A stretch of DNA of 64,000 bases from Tetraselmis striata (Eukaryota > Chlorophyta > Chlorodendrophyceae > Chlorodendrales > Chlorodendraceae). Position numbers and translations under genes: made by a program. Shown piece after piece: positions 1 to 11,995 of this stretch (positions within the stretch are counted from its first letter, which is position 1; the number at the start of each line of letters is the position of its first letter). The stretch is from positions 1 through 64,000 of the forward strand of contig VCJN01001903.1 of the NCBI GenBank assembly GCA_006384855.1. Reading direction: 5' to 3'. The notes under the pieces are model-generated. The model saw nothing but the letters and a program-made list of their open reading frames with translations, made no database searches and had not been told where the DNA came from.

Positions 1-430
1 GCTATGTATATGATATCACATATACTTACTGTAAACTTACTTTAGATACATATATATGTGCATATATACACATATATGTTGTTGTTATTGACTCCATTGC
101 GAAGATTGTGCGTAAAACATTTATCCAACTACGCCGCGAGTATAGCACGGGGCCTCCAACTGGATGGTGCAAAACAGCAGTTTACTATTTTAGTTTTGAC
201 CGGCGAGCCACCGCCCGGAGTCTGGTAAACTGTTGCGGTGTTTTGAGGACCTGGTGCCTGTCTGCGTATCTCCAGCGTGTCCGCGCGTGGACTCTGGGCC
301 GTTGGCTTTGGTACTTTTCGCGCACAAGCTGAGAGTGACATTGAATTGTTGTTTTGACAACTTGAAAGATCACAACAAAACACTCCTCCAGAAGTCGCCA
401 AGCCAGTTCCTGCAGCATACGGCAGCTGCC
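1..430. other. Spacer upstream of the channel gene
   Basis: No gene is recognised. The first 80 bases are AT-rich, with a near-palindromic TATATGTGCATATATACACA tract near 50-70. Short open frames here show no family resemblance and overlap on both strands. A promoter for the downstream channel gene is expected in this stretch, but no defined element can be pointed to. Confidence 0.5.
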
Positions 431-530
431 CCATGTTTGTAGATTTCGGGCTTATTCCAGGAGGAGGTGCTGACAAGGTGAGGCGTTGTGTGTGTTGCGC
501 CCGCAGTCGGCGGCCGGCAGAGGTGCGTCC

Positions 531-3500
531 ATGCCGGCGGCCGGCCTGGCGGCCTGGCAGAGCGACATGGCGGCGGCCGGGCAGCCCGCAGGCGAGGCCG
601 CCGGCACGAGGCGCTTCCTGCACGCCCGCAGCGCGCGCGTGAGCCCCAGCGGCGGCGCCCTTGCGGTGCTGCGCTTCGGCTGCGTGTCTCGTGAGGCGCG
701 CGACGGGGCGGCGGACGCGGACGGCGGCCTGCTGCGCGCTACGTCTGGCATGTCGGTGGGTGCCCTCGTGCGCCCCGGGCCTCAGACCCGGAGGGACGCA
801 ATGACAACATTCGGGTTATGGACCAAGTCTTGGCATTCCAATACACAATGACCCGGTGAAACTCGATTGCCACCGGGGCATTGTGGAGCTGCGTCAGGTC
901 GCTTTCTGTCGGGCATGACTGCATCTGGCTGGGCATGCTCTCTACCTCCCTCCCCCTCTTCCTCCATTCCAATGAGATTGCGCGATTGCATGTTGACCTT
1001 CCAAGGTTCAGCGGCCTCCTTGCACGCGCGCCACTGTAGAGGTGCACCCTGTTGCTTTTTTCCGGGCACGGCGACACGCAATTGGGCCTCCTCTCTAGCT
1101 CTCATGCCCCCCCCCCCCCCCCCCCCCCCGGCCCCTTTCCTGTCTCCCTGGGTGTCTCGCTTTGGCCCAACCCACTTCAAATTCCGCAGCCATGTGCAGC
1201 CATGTGTGCCATCATGCAACCTCCAGCCACCCGGCGCCCAACTGGCCCCCCTAGCTTGTTCGCCCGTGTTGCTATGCCTCATCCAATTCCGCCTACCTTG
1301 GAGAGGTCGTAAGTATACATCCGCCGGCGGAGTGATTGTCGTGTGGTTGGCGATGACAATGATGCCAACGCGCACACGGCGTCCGGCCTGCCTTGCCGGG
1401 GATGTCGTCAAGCTGGCGGAGCGGTTTCTGCGTTATGCGGAGCACTGTGTGTATATTCTGACGCTGCCTGTGCTTGTGGTGCATTTGATGGCGGGGCCGC
1501 CCAGCACGTGTCGAGCCGCCCGGGGACGCCCCTGTCCCACGGCACGCTGGGGCGCACGCTCCACCGCGGGCTGCCGCTCAGCTTCTGCGCGCAGCAGATC
1601 GAGGACAGCCACCTGTCGCTCGCGGGGGTGGCGGTGCTGTGCGCGGCCAGCGGCGAGGAGCGGCTGCGCGTGAGCGTGGACCAGGTCCGCCCCCCCCCCC
1701 CCCCCCCCCGCACACACACCTACCCGAAGCATTCAATTGGGTTTACGGGTTGCACAAATAATGAATTGGTTTGCACCCTGACTTAGGTAGTCCGTGATGT
1801 ATTTATTGTGTATTTTGCGCACCTAAAAGAGACCTTATCATAAGCCGCTAATTGGGCTTGCGTGCGACCTATGATAAGACCATTCGATGCAGTTCCGCTA
1901 TGGTGTCGCCTGCAATTGACCTCTGTCAGGCAGGGCGGGGGCTTAGTCGCAGTGTCCTAAATACCGCGTGGGCAGATATATTTTCTCGCTTCACCCGGGG
2001 GGGGGGGGGGGGGGGTTCACAATCACTGACATGAAGCAAACCCAAAGCGTGGTTAAAGCGGGTTACTTTTCTGCCTGCTCCCCCCCCCCCCTTCCCCCTC
2101 CACATACGCACGGTTGCACGGACCGCAGTTGGGCCTGCTGATGCCGAAGCTCGCCTTTGCCCGCCTGCGGTCCAGATCTGCGAGGCGCTGCCGCTGCACT
2201 ACGCGGCGCAGTTTGAGCCGACGATGTGCTGCTGGTCCGGCGACTCGAGCTGCCTGGCGCTGTACGGCTGCCGCCGCGGTCAGCGCCCCCCCCCCCCCTT
2301 CCCCCACAGCCCCCACGACCCTCCCACCCACGTGGGGTGGCAAGCAGCGTTTCAACGAGGCACGGCGGGCTCTGTGCCTTGTGCGTGGTGCGCATTTGAC
2401 GAGCAGCAAAGCACCGCCACTGGGGGGAGCACCCTAGCTGCTGACATCCCCTGCTTGACCCCCCTCCCCCCCGCCTGCCTCGCTTCGGCACGCCCCGTCC
2501 TCCCAGGCACTCCGGCGGCTGTGGTGTTCAGGCTCACCCAGGGAAGCCAGATGACCTACAAGGTGACCTCAGCCCCCCCCCCCCCCCCTTCCCTGCCCCC
2601 CGGCCTGCTCTCTCCCTCTCTCGCCCCGCCGGTGTTTCTCCTCACCTCGTCTCTCCCCGCCACACGTCGCGACACCACTCACTCCCCTCCCTCATTGTCC
2701 AGTCGCCTGGTGCTCCCTGAAGTTGTGTAGTAACAACCGGACGCGCAAGACGGGGTCATTGGCAGAGGGCTGACCACTTATCCCCCCCCCCCCCCTGCCG
2801 CATTCCTCCCGGCGCGCCTCAGGCGCTGCCGCTGCTGGGCGAGGCGGTGTGGAGCTTCTCCACCTGCTGCCTCAGCGCCGACGGCAGCCGGCTGGTGGCC
2901 ACGGGCGAGGACCCCGCCATCCACAGCCTGTTTGCGGTGTCGATCATGCGCGTGCAGGCGGAGCAAGCCGCGGACGCCTACACGCTGCCCATCCAGGTCC
3001 CCCCCCCAAACCCCGCCCTCTCCTTTTTGTTATTTTACCATTCCACAGCATCCAACCACCCAATGCTGCAGAGGCATGTGTTGTGTTGCTTTGCGAGGCA
3101 TTTGCCGAAAGGGGTGGCGGGGCCGGGGATACCGGGAGCTCTGGGGGCTGATGTGCCATTGGGGAAGGCCCGTCACCGCCCCCACCGCCGCCCCACAGAC
3201 CTCCTCTCCCGACATCGTTCTGCCCTGTTGCCGGCCACGAGACGACCCGCCCGCTGAGGATGCGCACCCCCCTCCACTTCCTCCCGGGCACTCTGGTCCC
3301 ACCCGGTGGTTTCGCAGGTCTGGAGCACCACGGACAGCACGCTCATGTACTCCATCCGCCAGCACAGCGGCCCCGTCATCGACCTCGCGCTCAGCATGGA
3401 CGACTCCGTGGTGCGGGACTTGCCCCCCCCCCCCCGCCCCCCTCGGAAACCCTTTTGCCTAACCCCCCTGACCCCCCCTTGACTGAGCCTGGTCATGCCC

Positions 3501-6500
3501 GGCTCACTGCTGCTGCTGCTGCTGCTTCTGCCAATGTTGCCAATGTTAATGCTTTGCCCCCCCCCCCCCCCCCCCCCGCCCCCCCGTGGCTTCTTAATGC
3601 CAGATCCTGGCTGCGGCAACCTCGGGCATCTATGCGCTGACGATGGCGGCCGCAGAGGTGCGGCCGGCGCTCCCCTCGCCTCCTCCCCCACCCCTCTCCC
3701 CCCCTCCAGCAACAATAGGAAATGGATGCACACGGGCACAGACGCGGCCATAAGAACACTGCGAATTAGGGCCCGCCCTGCCTTCCAGAGGTCAAATGTC
3801 GACGTGACTGTAGCAAAACTGTAGTGAATGTTCTTTAGGTTGCATGCGTGCTTAATTAGCCGCCTACAATAAGGGCTCTTATGGGGGCGTCGGCACCCGT
3901 AGTGTTTCCGGCATCTGTGGTGGCGCGCGAACTGAACGGCGGCGGCCGCGGGTGTCTCGCCCCCAGGGGATGCACCCCGACCCGCACCAAGTGATGGAGA
4001 TGTCGAGCAAGGACGAGATGGCCAACCCGTACGGCGACTACGGCGCGCCGGGCGGCGGCGCCATCCACAGCCTGCTGGAGGTGCGCGCGGCGGCGCCCTC
4101 ACCTGCCCTCCCCGCTCCTTAACACCTCCACCCCCATCAGATGCCCTCTGCCCGCCCGGCGCATGGCCTCGTGATCAAGTCGCTCACCCCCTCCGCCGGC
4201 CTTCCTTTGCCGGCGGGCAGGCGTACCCGATGCTGCCCAACCAGCTGGACGCGGAGGGGCGCAACCTCATCACGCTGGCGGCGCAGCGCAACCAGGAGGC
4301 CCTCATGCTGGCCATCCTCGGCAGCGCGCACGCCGAGGAGTACGGCCTCAAGGTGCGGCACCGCCGCGTGCTGCCCCCCCGCCCCCTTTCACTCGCCTGC
4401 GCCTTGCATGTCAATAGCTGCGAGCACACTAAGACAACCGCCGCGGAAGGTTGCGGTATGAAGTCTGAGTACTTTTATTAAACCTGTATTGCGATATGGT
4501 AATACTGGTACTGAAATCCCCTGATACTGATGCTAGATGCTTAATTGATACTGGTACGAGAGACCCTTAATACTTTCATTGCCATAGTGATGCTTTTCTT
4601 CATACTTTATTGCCACAGCCCACCGTCGGCCCCATCGCCGAGCTCATCCACAACCTATTTCCCGCACCCCTCCCCTCCTCCCTACCCCTCTTGCTGCTCA
4701 TAGACTCGTCCACCAATGGAGCCCATCACGACCCCCATGGCGCTGTCCCCACCTCATCCCGCTCACGACGCCATTTCTGGCGCTTTTCCTGAGAATGCTC
4801 CCCGCCGCGCCACAGCACCCCCATGTTGCTCTCCCCACTGCGAATAGCTACCCTCCCCGCACATCCCGGCACCGCCTCCGCTGCCGTCTGCTGCGGGAAC
4901 TGCGCGCGGGCGAGCGTCCAATCACTGCCGCCTGGGCTGCGCGGGTGCCGACTCCCCTATACGAGCCCTTATCGTGAGCCTCAGATTGGAGGGTGCATGC
5001 AACCTATAGGAACATTCGCTTGAGCTCCGCTATAATGTCGTCTGCATTTGACCTCTGACGGGTAGCAGCGCGGGTGCTTACTCGCAGTGTCCTTATTACC
5101 GCGTCGGCACCCGTAGCATGGGCGGAGCGGCTTGCGTCATCACGCTCCCGCACGTAGCCAACGGTGCCCATCGAGCATGAACTGGCCGGCAGTTGATGTA
5201 TTTCTGCACTATCATTATTTCTGCACTATCATGGTTGGTGCGGATGTGTGGTAGCCGCGGTCATGGGCCATCTTGCGGCCCCCCACACACGGACCGACTC
5301 CGCCCCTCTTTTCTCCGCCTGACAGAGTGGCCCCGGTGCCGGGTTGGCCGCTGCTGCGTGGCACGCAGGGGGCGGGCTTCCACCTGAACGCCATGAGCAC
5401 GGCGCTGCAGCACTCGCCCGCGTGCGTGTCGCTGCTGATGAAGGCGCTGATGGACAACCGGCTGCGGGCGCACTCCACCGCCACCTGTATCCCCGAGGTG
5501 CCCCCCCCCCCCCCCCCCCCCGCCCCAAGAGTCCAGTCTCATGCCATCCCGGCCCAGCAGATGACAGACACCGCAGTGGCTGGGCGGACCCTGACCCTCC
5601 GGCCTGACAGCGCCCCCGCCCCCGCACTCAACTCCCCCCCCTCACCTCGTCGCCCCATCAGGTGCTCCGCGGCCTGCTGAAGAAGTTCCCGGGCGAGATC
5701 GTGGCGTACCTGGGCAAGCATGGCGTCACCGACCTGGGAAGCTTCCTCATCTCCAACAACGTGGGCAACCTGGAGAAGGGCATGGTGAGGCGCCGGGGCG
5801 GGGCGCCTTGCTGCGGGGCAGGGCGCGCAGGGGGAGGGGGGGGGGGGGGGGGGGCAGTCTACCTTTGATAAGGCGTTGGTATAAATGTCACATTTACCCA
5901 GTTTTTATTTTCGTAACCAAAATATTGGTGTGCTCAATGTGGATCTGACACGGTTAATTGATCAGCATTCGATTTTAAAGGCTGCTCGTGGAGTAATTTA
6001 ATTCGTAAAAACGAAATCAACATCCATTCAGGTCAACAATCCCTGCAATACTTACCCCCTCTAGAGGACAACACATCATATGCGCGTATATTTTCCTCGG
6101 GTCCCCTCCCCCCCCCCCCCCCCCCCCCCGCCCCCCGGCGATACAGATGTTATTCGAACACGCGAGCGATACGATGAAAATAGATGGAAGATGCTCTGCT
6201 GAATGGGGTATTATCATAAACGGGGGATGCTCAGTTCATGAATCATCAATTAGCAACTCAAGACAACAACACTCCCAAATTGTTAAGCTATTTAACCGTT
6301 AGTTGCTACTATCACACCAAATTGTTTCTTATACTGAATACACCCTCTGTTGCGCCTTTGGTCGCTGACCCCCCCCCCCCCCCCCTTCCCCCGGGGAGCG
6401 CACAGGTCACCACCTCCAGCCCCTACTTTTACGTGCAGCGGCCGCAGCTGCTGTGGCGCGGGCTGGTGGATGAGATCGAGGAGACGGGCGTGCCCGCGCC

Positions 6501-6562
6501 GGCGCCGCATCCGGCACCGCGGGCGCAACAAGCGCGAGGTGGGACGCCCGCGCGGCCTCACT

Positions 6563-6602
<40 letters not shown>

Positions 6603-9600
6603 ATGGAGCTGCAGGTGGTTTGAGCTTGTATTGTATGGTTGTATATGTAGGTTGTATACGTTGTATATAACATACCAAATATAACAAAACGCGACTACAA
6701 AACATCAACACCTGGAAGTGTATAGCTTCAAGTGGGGCTCATACTCTGTAGCTTCAAGTGGGGCTGTCATCAGCCACGTAGATGTAGAAACGTCTTTTGT
6801 CTTATGTTGATATATACAATAGTTTCTATATCTACACAAAGCAATGCTATAATGAATCATCAACTCACGGCAGAAGCCCGCAGCCATGCATGGCTACAGT
6901 CCCTGCCTGTGTGCGGCTCCTGGGCGGTGTTCGCGTCATTCACACGTCCCTACCCCCCCCCCCCCCCCGGTCCTCCTGACTCTCCTTGACGATGCAGCTG
7001 GAGATCCCGGCAGCCGCCCGTGTGGTCACCATCCCAGGTGGGATGCGCCGCCGCCCCCCCCCCCCCCCGCCCCCCCCTCCCCCTCCCTTGCCCCCCCAGC
7101 GTGCATCGACCTGCCCCGCTGCCACCGCGAGGCGAATCGCCACTGACCCCCCCCCCTTCCCTGCCCTGCTGCCCTCCCTCTCCGTGCGCTCAGGCTGCTG
7201 CTTGCCAGGCCAGCGCGGGCTGCTGCAGGCGCTCCTGCACTACCCGACGGTGCCCATCGCCGTCTGGGGGCTCCCGATCGTCCAGGCCGTCATCACCTTC
7301 AAGGTGACGTACGCCGCCGGTCGGCGCACCGCTCCGAGCCGGGCGTCCGCGTATCAGAGCGCCCATTGCCTCTGACCACAACTTCCCATCTTTTGTTTTC
7401 TCGACCCCTTTGCCGCCGATGTGCAGCACCGGGCTCCCGCATGTGCGCCGAGCCAGTCTCAAAGTGTCGGGATCGCCGCCCTGCTCCGGCCCTCGGCGCG
7501 GCACTGAGAGCCGCTCTGTTGTGCGCAGTGGCGCAAGTTCGGGCGGCGCTACGTGATCTGGGAGTTTGTGTTCTACATGCTGTGGCTGCTCACCTACACC
7601 ATCTTCCTGCTGCTGCTGCCGAGCGTGCAGTCGCACGCGGCGGCGCTGGTGGAGGAGGGCGGCCCCGGGGCTGCGCCCGCGGCGCTGTACAGCTCCCCGC
7701 AGGCCGTGTGCGCCTCGCTCTTCCTGTGCGTCTCCTTCGTGATCACCATCCGCAACGTCATCTCGGAGGGCAAGCAGGTCCTGGCAGCCGGCGTGAAGGT
7801 GCGCCCGGCGCAACCCCCCCCCCCCCCCCCCGGCGCGACAGTGCCCCCCCCCCCCCCCCCCCCCCCCCGAACCTCCATAACCCAAACGGTCCATCGGCGA
7901 AGCGCACCCCAGCCATCCAGTGTTCTCCTTCCGATGCCGCCACGGCCTCGGTGTTGCTTCCGCACGCCTCCCAACGCCCCCTTTATCGCTGATCACGTCA
8001 CAGCCACGCCCTACTGCAGCATGGCAGCGCAGTGCCGGAGGGTATGTGTGTGGATGATGTGTGGGTGGGCGCAGTGGGAGCTATTGGGGCTTATACCGGC
8101 CACACCGAAGCCCCCCCCGCTCCCTCCCCCCAAAGCACCGCCACTGCCACCACACACACATGCCTGCATACCTGACCGCTGGTGCCCATGATGTTTGCCC
8201 GGCAGGAGTGGGCCTCCTCACCGTGGAACATCGTGGACATGCTGTCCCTCATGCTCTGGCTCTGCCTCCTGCCGATGTACTTCACGCAGGTGCAACACCG
8301 CTCCTGACCCCGCCCAGCCCCGGCTGCCTCTCCCCCCCCCCCCCCCCCCCGTCCCATCAATGCGCCATTTACCAGCACTTGTCTCGGGCGCCGGGTGAAC
8401 AGCAACTATTCGGGGAAGGGGGGGGGGGGGGTGGGTGGGTGTGTCAGCCGGCTCACCTGCGCTGCCGCGCCGGCAGGTGGCGCCCAACCACCTTAACCCG
8501 CTAGTCGCGTTCAACTCCATCCTGATGTGGTCCAAGCTGCTATACTTTGCGCTGGCGTTTGAGAACACCTCCGCGCTGGTGCGCATGGTTCTGGAGGTGA
8601 GCGCCGGCCGCCGCCCCACCTGCTCAGGCACAGACCCCCCCCCCCCCCCCCCCCCATTTGCTTGCCCCCCTGCTTCCGGGGGACACAATACGCCCGCCCG
8701 CCCCCACCTGCCCGGCTGCTGAACATGCCGCCGCCGGCCGGCAGATCCTGAGGGACATGAAGCACTTTCTGCTGCTGCTCGTCACCGTCATGATCGGCTT
8801 CGGATGCGCCTTCTTTGTCATCTTCAGGTGTGGCTCCCGCCCCCGGCATTCACCGCGTAGCCGCCGGTGGCATGGACCACGCCGACAGACGCCCAGGCGC
8901 TGCGAGCTCTCCCGGTGGTCGACGTGCCGGTTCCTGGCTGCCCCTATATTCATAGCTGTTGGAGGACGGGTGCCCGGCGCATTTAATAAGCGCGCTTATA
9001 GTGAGCCTCTAATTGGGCGCGCATGCAACCTATAAGAACATCCGCTATAGTTCCGCGATAGTTTCGTTTGCGTTTGACCTCTGGCAGGTAGGGCGGGGAG
9101 GCCCATAATCGCAGTTCCTTTATTGCTGCACGGCCCCGGTATTCAAGGTGAATCGTGCAGGTCGATCGAGAGTCTCATTTGAATTCGGGTCCGGAATGGT
9201 ATTGTCAAGTGAGTACCGGTGGCAGGGTTCGACGCCTGCTACAGAGGCCATGTCCTCCCCTGTGGCGGCGTGTTGGCGGCCGTCGATGATTGAGAGGCAG
9301 TCGTCGATGATTGAGAGGCAGTCGTCGATCATTAACAGGCAGTCGTCGACCATTGAGAGGCAGTCGTCTGTCATTAAGAGGCAGTCGTCGACCATTGAGA
9401 GGCAGTCGTCTGTCATTAAGAGGCAGTCGTCGACCATTGAAAGGCAGTCGTCTATCATTAAGAGGCAGTCGTCGACCATTGAGAGGTAGTCGTCGATTAG
9501 TGAGAGGCAGTCGTCGATTATTGCGAGAGGCAGTCGTCGATTGTTGAGGGGCAGTCGTCGATCATTGAGGGGCAGTCGTCGACCATTGAGGGGCAGTCGT

Positions 9601-11995
9601 CGATTATTAAGAGGCATTCGTCGATTATTGAGAGGCACGCCCACCGATTTCGCGCATGGGACGTATGATTCATTATTGCGATTTGTTCAGATTAAATACA
9701 CTTGTTCTCGGACCAGCACTACGGGTACTCGCACCACCATGAACCACCATGTGGGCTGAGACCACCGCACACAAGCACACATCCGTTTGCCCAGCCGAAT
9801 CCCACACTAACAGTTCCAGCCGGCCATGTGCAGCCCCCCCTCACCTGCAGTACATGACTCAATGGTGTTGCCTGCGGAAACCCGCGCATGCCTGTGGTGC
9901 CGCGATTACTGAACGGGCGTACCGTCCTCCCGCAGCGGCTACGACGCCGGCGTAGGCGAGGAGGCGTCCTTCAACCAGTTCTCCTCGCCGCTTGTGACGA
10001 TGTTCACCATGTACTCCATGATGCTGGGCTACTTCGACACCGCGCAGCTCTTTGACTCCCCGATGCCGGTCCCCTCCATCGTGCTGTTTGTCCTCTACGA
10101 GCTCATGGTCGTCATCATCCTGCTCAACCTGCTCATTGCCATCATGGGCGACTCCTTTGACAAGGTGCCCCATTTCCCCCTTCCGGCCCGGGCTCGCGTC
10201 TGGCTCTGTTGACTCAAGCTAAACAGCGCTCACCCTTCCCATTCCCCGCGCAGGTCCGAGAGACGGAGAAGCTGCAGTTTATGCGGGGCCGGGCCAGCGT
10301 CATCGACGGCATTGAGACCACGCTGAGCAAAGAGCAGCTGCAGAACAAGGTGAGCCCCCAAACCCGCCCGCAAGCAGCTGCGGCGGCGCTTCGAGACCTC
10401 GTTGATTCGTGCTCGCTGATGGGCGCCCGCTGCTGGTGCCGCGCAGGACTGGTTCCCGGAGGGCTACATCCACATCCTGGAGCGGCGATACGACGAGGGC
10501 GACCACCAGAACTGGGTGGGCCGCATCAAGGTGGGCGCCCCGCCTCCTGGCCAAGCGAGGTGCATGTAGTGTCAGGGCATCGGATGTCAGCGGGCGGGGC
10601 CGTCAGCAGCGCGGTGCATGCACTACGGCCGCCGGCGCACCTATAATAAGACCCCTTGTTATAAGCCTCTGATTGGGCTTTAATACATGATGTATCAGCA
10701 TTCGCTGTTGTTCCGCTATAGATTCGTCTGCGTGCGACCTCTGGCAGGTAGGGGAGGCTCCTTTTCGCAGTGTCCTAGTCCCGCGCGTCGGCATCCGGAA
10801 CAGTCCTACGGGTGGTTGACGGCGGGTGGTGCGCCGCGGCGCAGGCAATCGAGCGCGCACAAGAAACGACAAAGCGCGAGATCCTGGCGGCGATGGAGCA
10901 CGCCGTGACTGAGACGCGCGCCGCCATGCGCGACGAGATGGCCGCCAAGTTTGAGGAGCTGTCGGCGCAGCTGTCGATGCTCGGGGCGGCGGCAGACGCG
11001 CGCCGGGAAGGTGGCGCGGCAGCCGGCGGCGAGGATCCGGCGTCGCCCATGGGTGGCAACCTGCCGATGCGCAACGACGACATGGTGTCCGGCTCGCCGG
11101 AGCGCGAGGATCGGCGCACGGTGCTGGCGCGCGCCGCGGCGGCGGCCATGATGCGCCGACAACGGGGCCGCGCCGCGCCAAGGCCGACAGCAGGCGCAGC
11201 GCAGGTGCGGCTCTTTATTCAACCAAATAATCGCAGGCTCGCGCGCAGTCTACACGTGTTTGGGTTTTGTCGGAACCCGAGCGGGTCTTGTCCCCGGGCG
11301 CTGAGTGCTTATTCCGCACGAAAAACTCCGTCGTTTGTCCATCCCGTGGAATCTGACAGCGGCTGGCGATTGCGTCTCGGCAGGTGCTCCAAGTGCACCA
11401 CAGCCCGTTCGAGGCGACGACCGCCTGGCAGAAGGCGGCCAGTCGATCGATAGCAGGCAACCTCATGGTTCGCCTCGGCAGTGGCACGCCGGGCAGTCGA
11501 CCCTTCAGTCCGGTCGGCCCCGCCCCCGGCGCAGCCGGCGCGTCGCCCCGCGTGCTACTGCCGCCCTGGGACCCCGGGTCGCCACAGCCGCAGTCGCTGT
11601 TTAGCTCGCTCTCGCGCCAGGCGGTGGAGCAGAATCGACAGGCTTCGCACGACCTCCCACCGTACATCATCGCCGACCTACAGTCCACCGATCGCGAGGC
11701 AGCTGGCGACGTCGAGAGCCAAGCGGGGGATCCCGCTGGTGGCGTGTCGGATGCGACCCACGGTGAGCAGCGTGAGGATGCCCAGGCGGCGCCGGCGTCT
11801 GCTGAGGCCGAAGTAGCGGACCCATCCGACGCCAGCGACCCGCTGAGGAGTGCCGAGGCGGCGCCCTTCTTGTCCTCTGAGATGGCGCCGGCTTCTGACG
11901 GTGGGCAGGGGGCGATGACGAGCCGCAGTCCAGCCCGCCCGCTGGGAGAGGATGACAGCGTGGCGGTTGGAGGTTTGCATGCTGAGGGGGCCTAG
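531..11995 (+). CDS. TRP-type cation channel with WD40-like and ankyrin-like N-terminus (24-exon model)
   Basis: Membrane cation channel. Proposed exons: 531-755, 1505-1684, 2176-2278, 2507-2562, 2823-2996, 3318-3410, 3604-3657, 3967-4080, 4221-4352, 4619-4707, 5326-5497, 5662-5784, 6406-6489, 6998-7037, 7194-7303, 7529-7798, 8206-8289, 8477-8596, 8745-8827, 9936-10164, 10254-10349, 10447-10530, 10845-11204, 11384-11995. Phases join to about 1228 residues. The N-terminus has WD40-like strands (WSFSTCCLSADGSRLVATGE, then VIDLALSMDDSV), followed by an ankyrin-like part (GRNLITLAAQRNQEALMLAI). Six membrane segments follow: S1 in the exon at 7529 (FYMLWLLTYTIFLLLLPS), S3 at 8206, S5 at 8745. The pore helix (TMFTMYSMMLGYFD) and S6 (VVIILLNLLIAIMGDSFDKV) lie in the exon at 9936, a TRPV-like layout. 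The 120-residue exon at 10845 looks coiled-coil and the tail is low complexity. Uncertain points: the start (ATG 531 chosen), exon 4619-4707 (weak donor, but it repairs the phase) and the end of the exon at 6406 (6489 or 6538). Confidence 0.85.
1823..1976 (+). mobile_element. MITE-like repeat, copy 1 (channel intron 2)
   Basis: About 155 bases matching four other intronic copies. Shared blocks include GACCTCTG.CAGG.AGGGCGG and CGCAGTGTCCT. Its terminal inverted repeats are degraded, leaving ACCGCGTGGGCAG at the right end. Confidence 0.6.
3731..3902 (-). mobile_element. MITE-like repeat, copy 2 (opposite orientation)
   Basis: This copy is reversed relative to the other four. It is bounded by CACGGGCACAGACGC on the left and GCGTCGGCACCCGTAG on the right, which are near inverted complements. 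It lies in the intron between 3657 and 3967. The two orientations plus terminal inverted repeats fit a non-autonomous DNA transposon. Confidence 0.65.
4940..5116 (+). mobile_element. MITE-like repeat, copy 3
   Basis: Starts at CGCGGGTGCCGACTCCCC and ends at GCGTCGGCACCCGTAG, the clearest terminal inverted repeat pair of the five. It lies in the intron before the exon at 5326. The inside matches the family block for block. Confidence 0.7.
6566..6599. repeat. (GA)n microsatellite
   Basis: About 17 uninterrupted GA units inside a channel intron. Confidence 0.95.
8965..9142 (+). mobile_element. MITE-like repeat, copy 4
   Basis: Starts at GACGGGTGCCCGGCGC. It shares the inner blocks (GCATGCAACCTATAAGAACA, GACCTCTGGCAGGTAGGGCG) with copies 1, 3 and 5. 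It sits in the long intron 8828-9935, just left of the 21-bp minisatellite. Confidence 0.65.
9277..9640. repeat. 21-bp minisatellite in channel intron
   Basis: About 17 tandem copies of a 21-base unit, consensus GTCGTCGACCATTGAGAGGCA, with variants at the centre (GATCATT, TGTCATTAA, GATTATT). The period is a multiple of three, so frames stay open on both strands; none looks like a real protein. A sub-block alternating CGACCATTGAGAGG and TGTCATTAAGAGG suggests 42-bp higher-order duplication. Confidence 0.9.
10624..10799 (+). mobile_element. MITE-like repeat, copy 5
   Basis: Starts near CCGCCGGCGCACCTATAATA and ends at GCGTCGGCATCCGG. It shares GACCTCTGGCAGGTAGGG and CGCAGTGTCCTAGT with the family. 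It lies in the intron before the coiled-coil exon at 10845. Confidence 0.65.

Noticed and set aside
47-80. TATATGTG/CACATATA palindrome as an origin or operator
   Set aside because: Simple AT dinucleotide-type sequence, with no further elements to support a function.
433-506. A tiny first exon (433-477) followed by a 29-base GT-AG intron before the channel start
   Set aside because: The phase would fit, but a 29-base intron is far shorter than the others in this gene, and ATG 531 is sufficient.
1107-1128. Poly-C run as sequence-end artefact or adapter
   Set aside because: Many independent runs occur at consistent intron positions in one gene, so a local artefact is unlikely, though lengths may be imprecise.
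9120-9644. 174-codon minus-strand frame over the minisatellite
   Set aside because: It is a direct translation of the 21-bp repeat (PLNNRRLPLN...) inside an intron of the channel gene.
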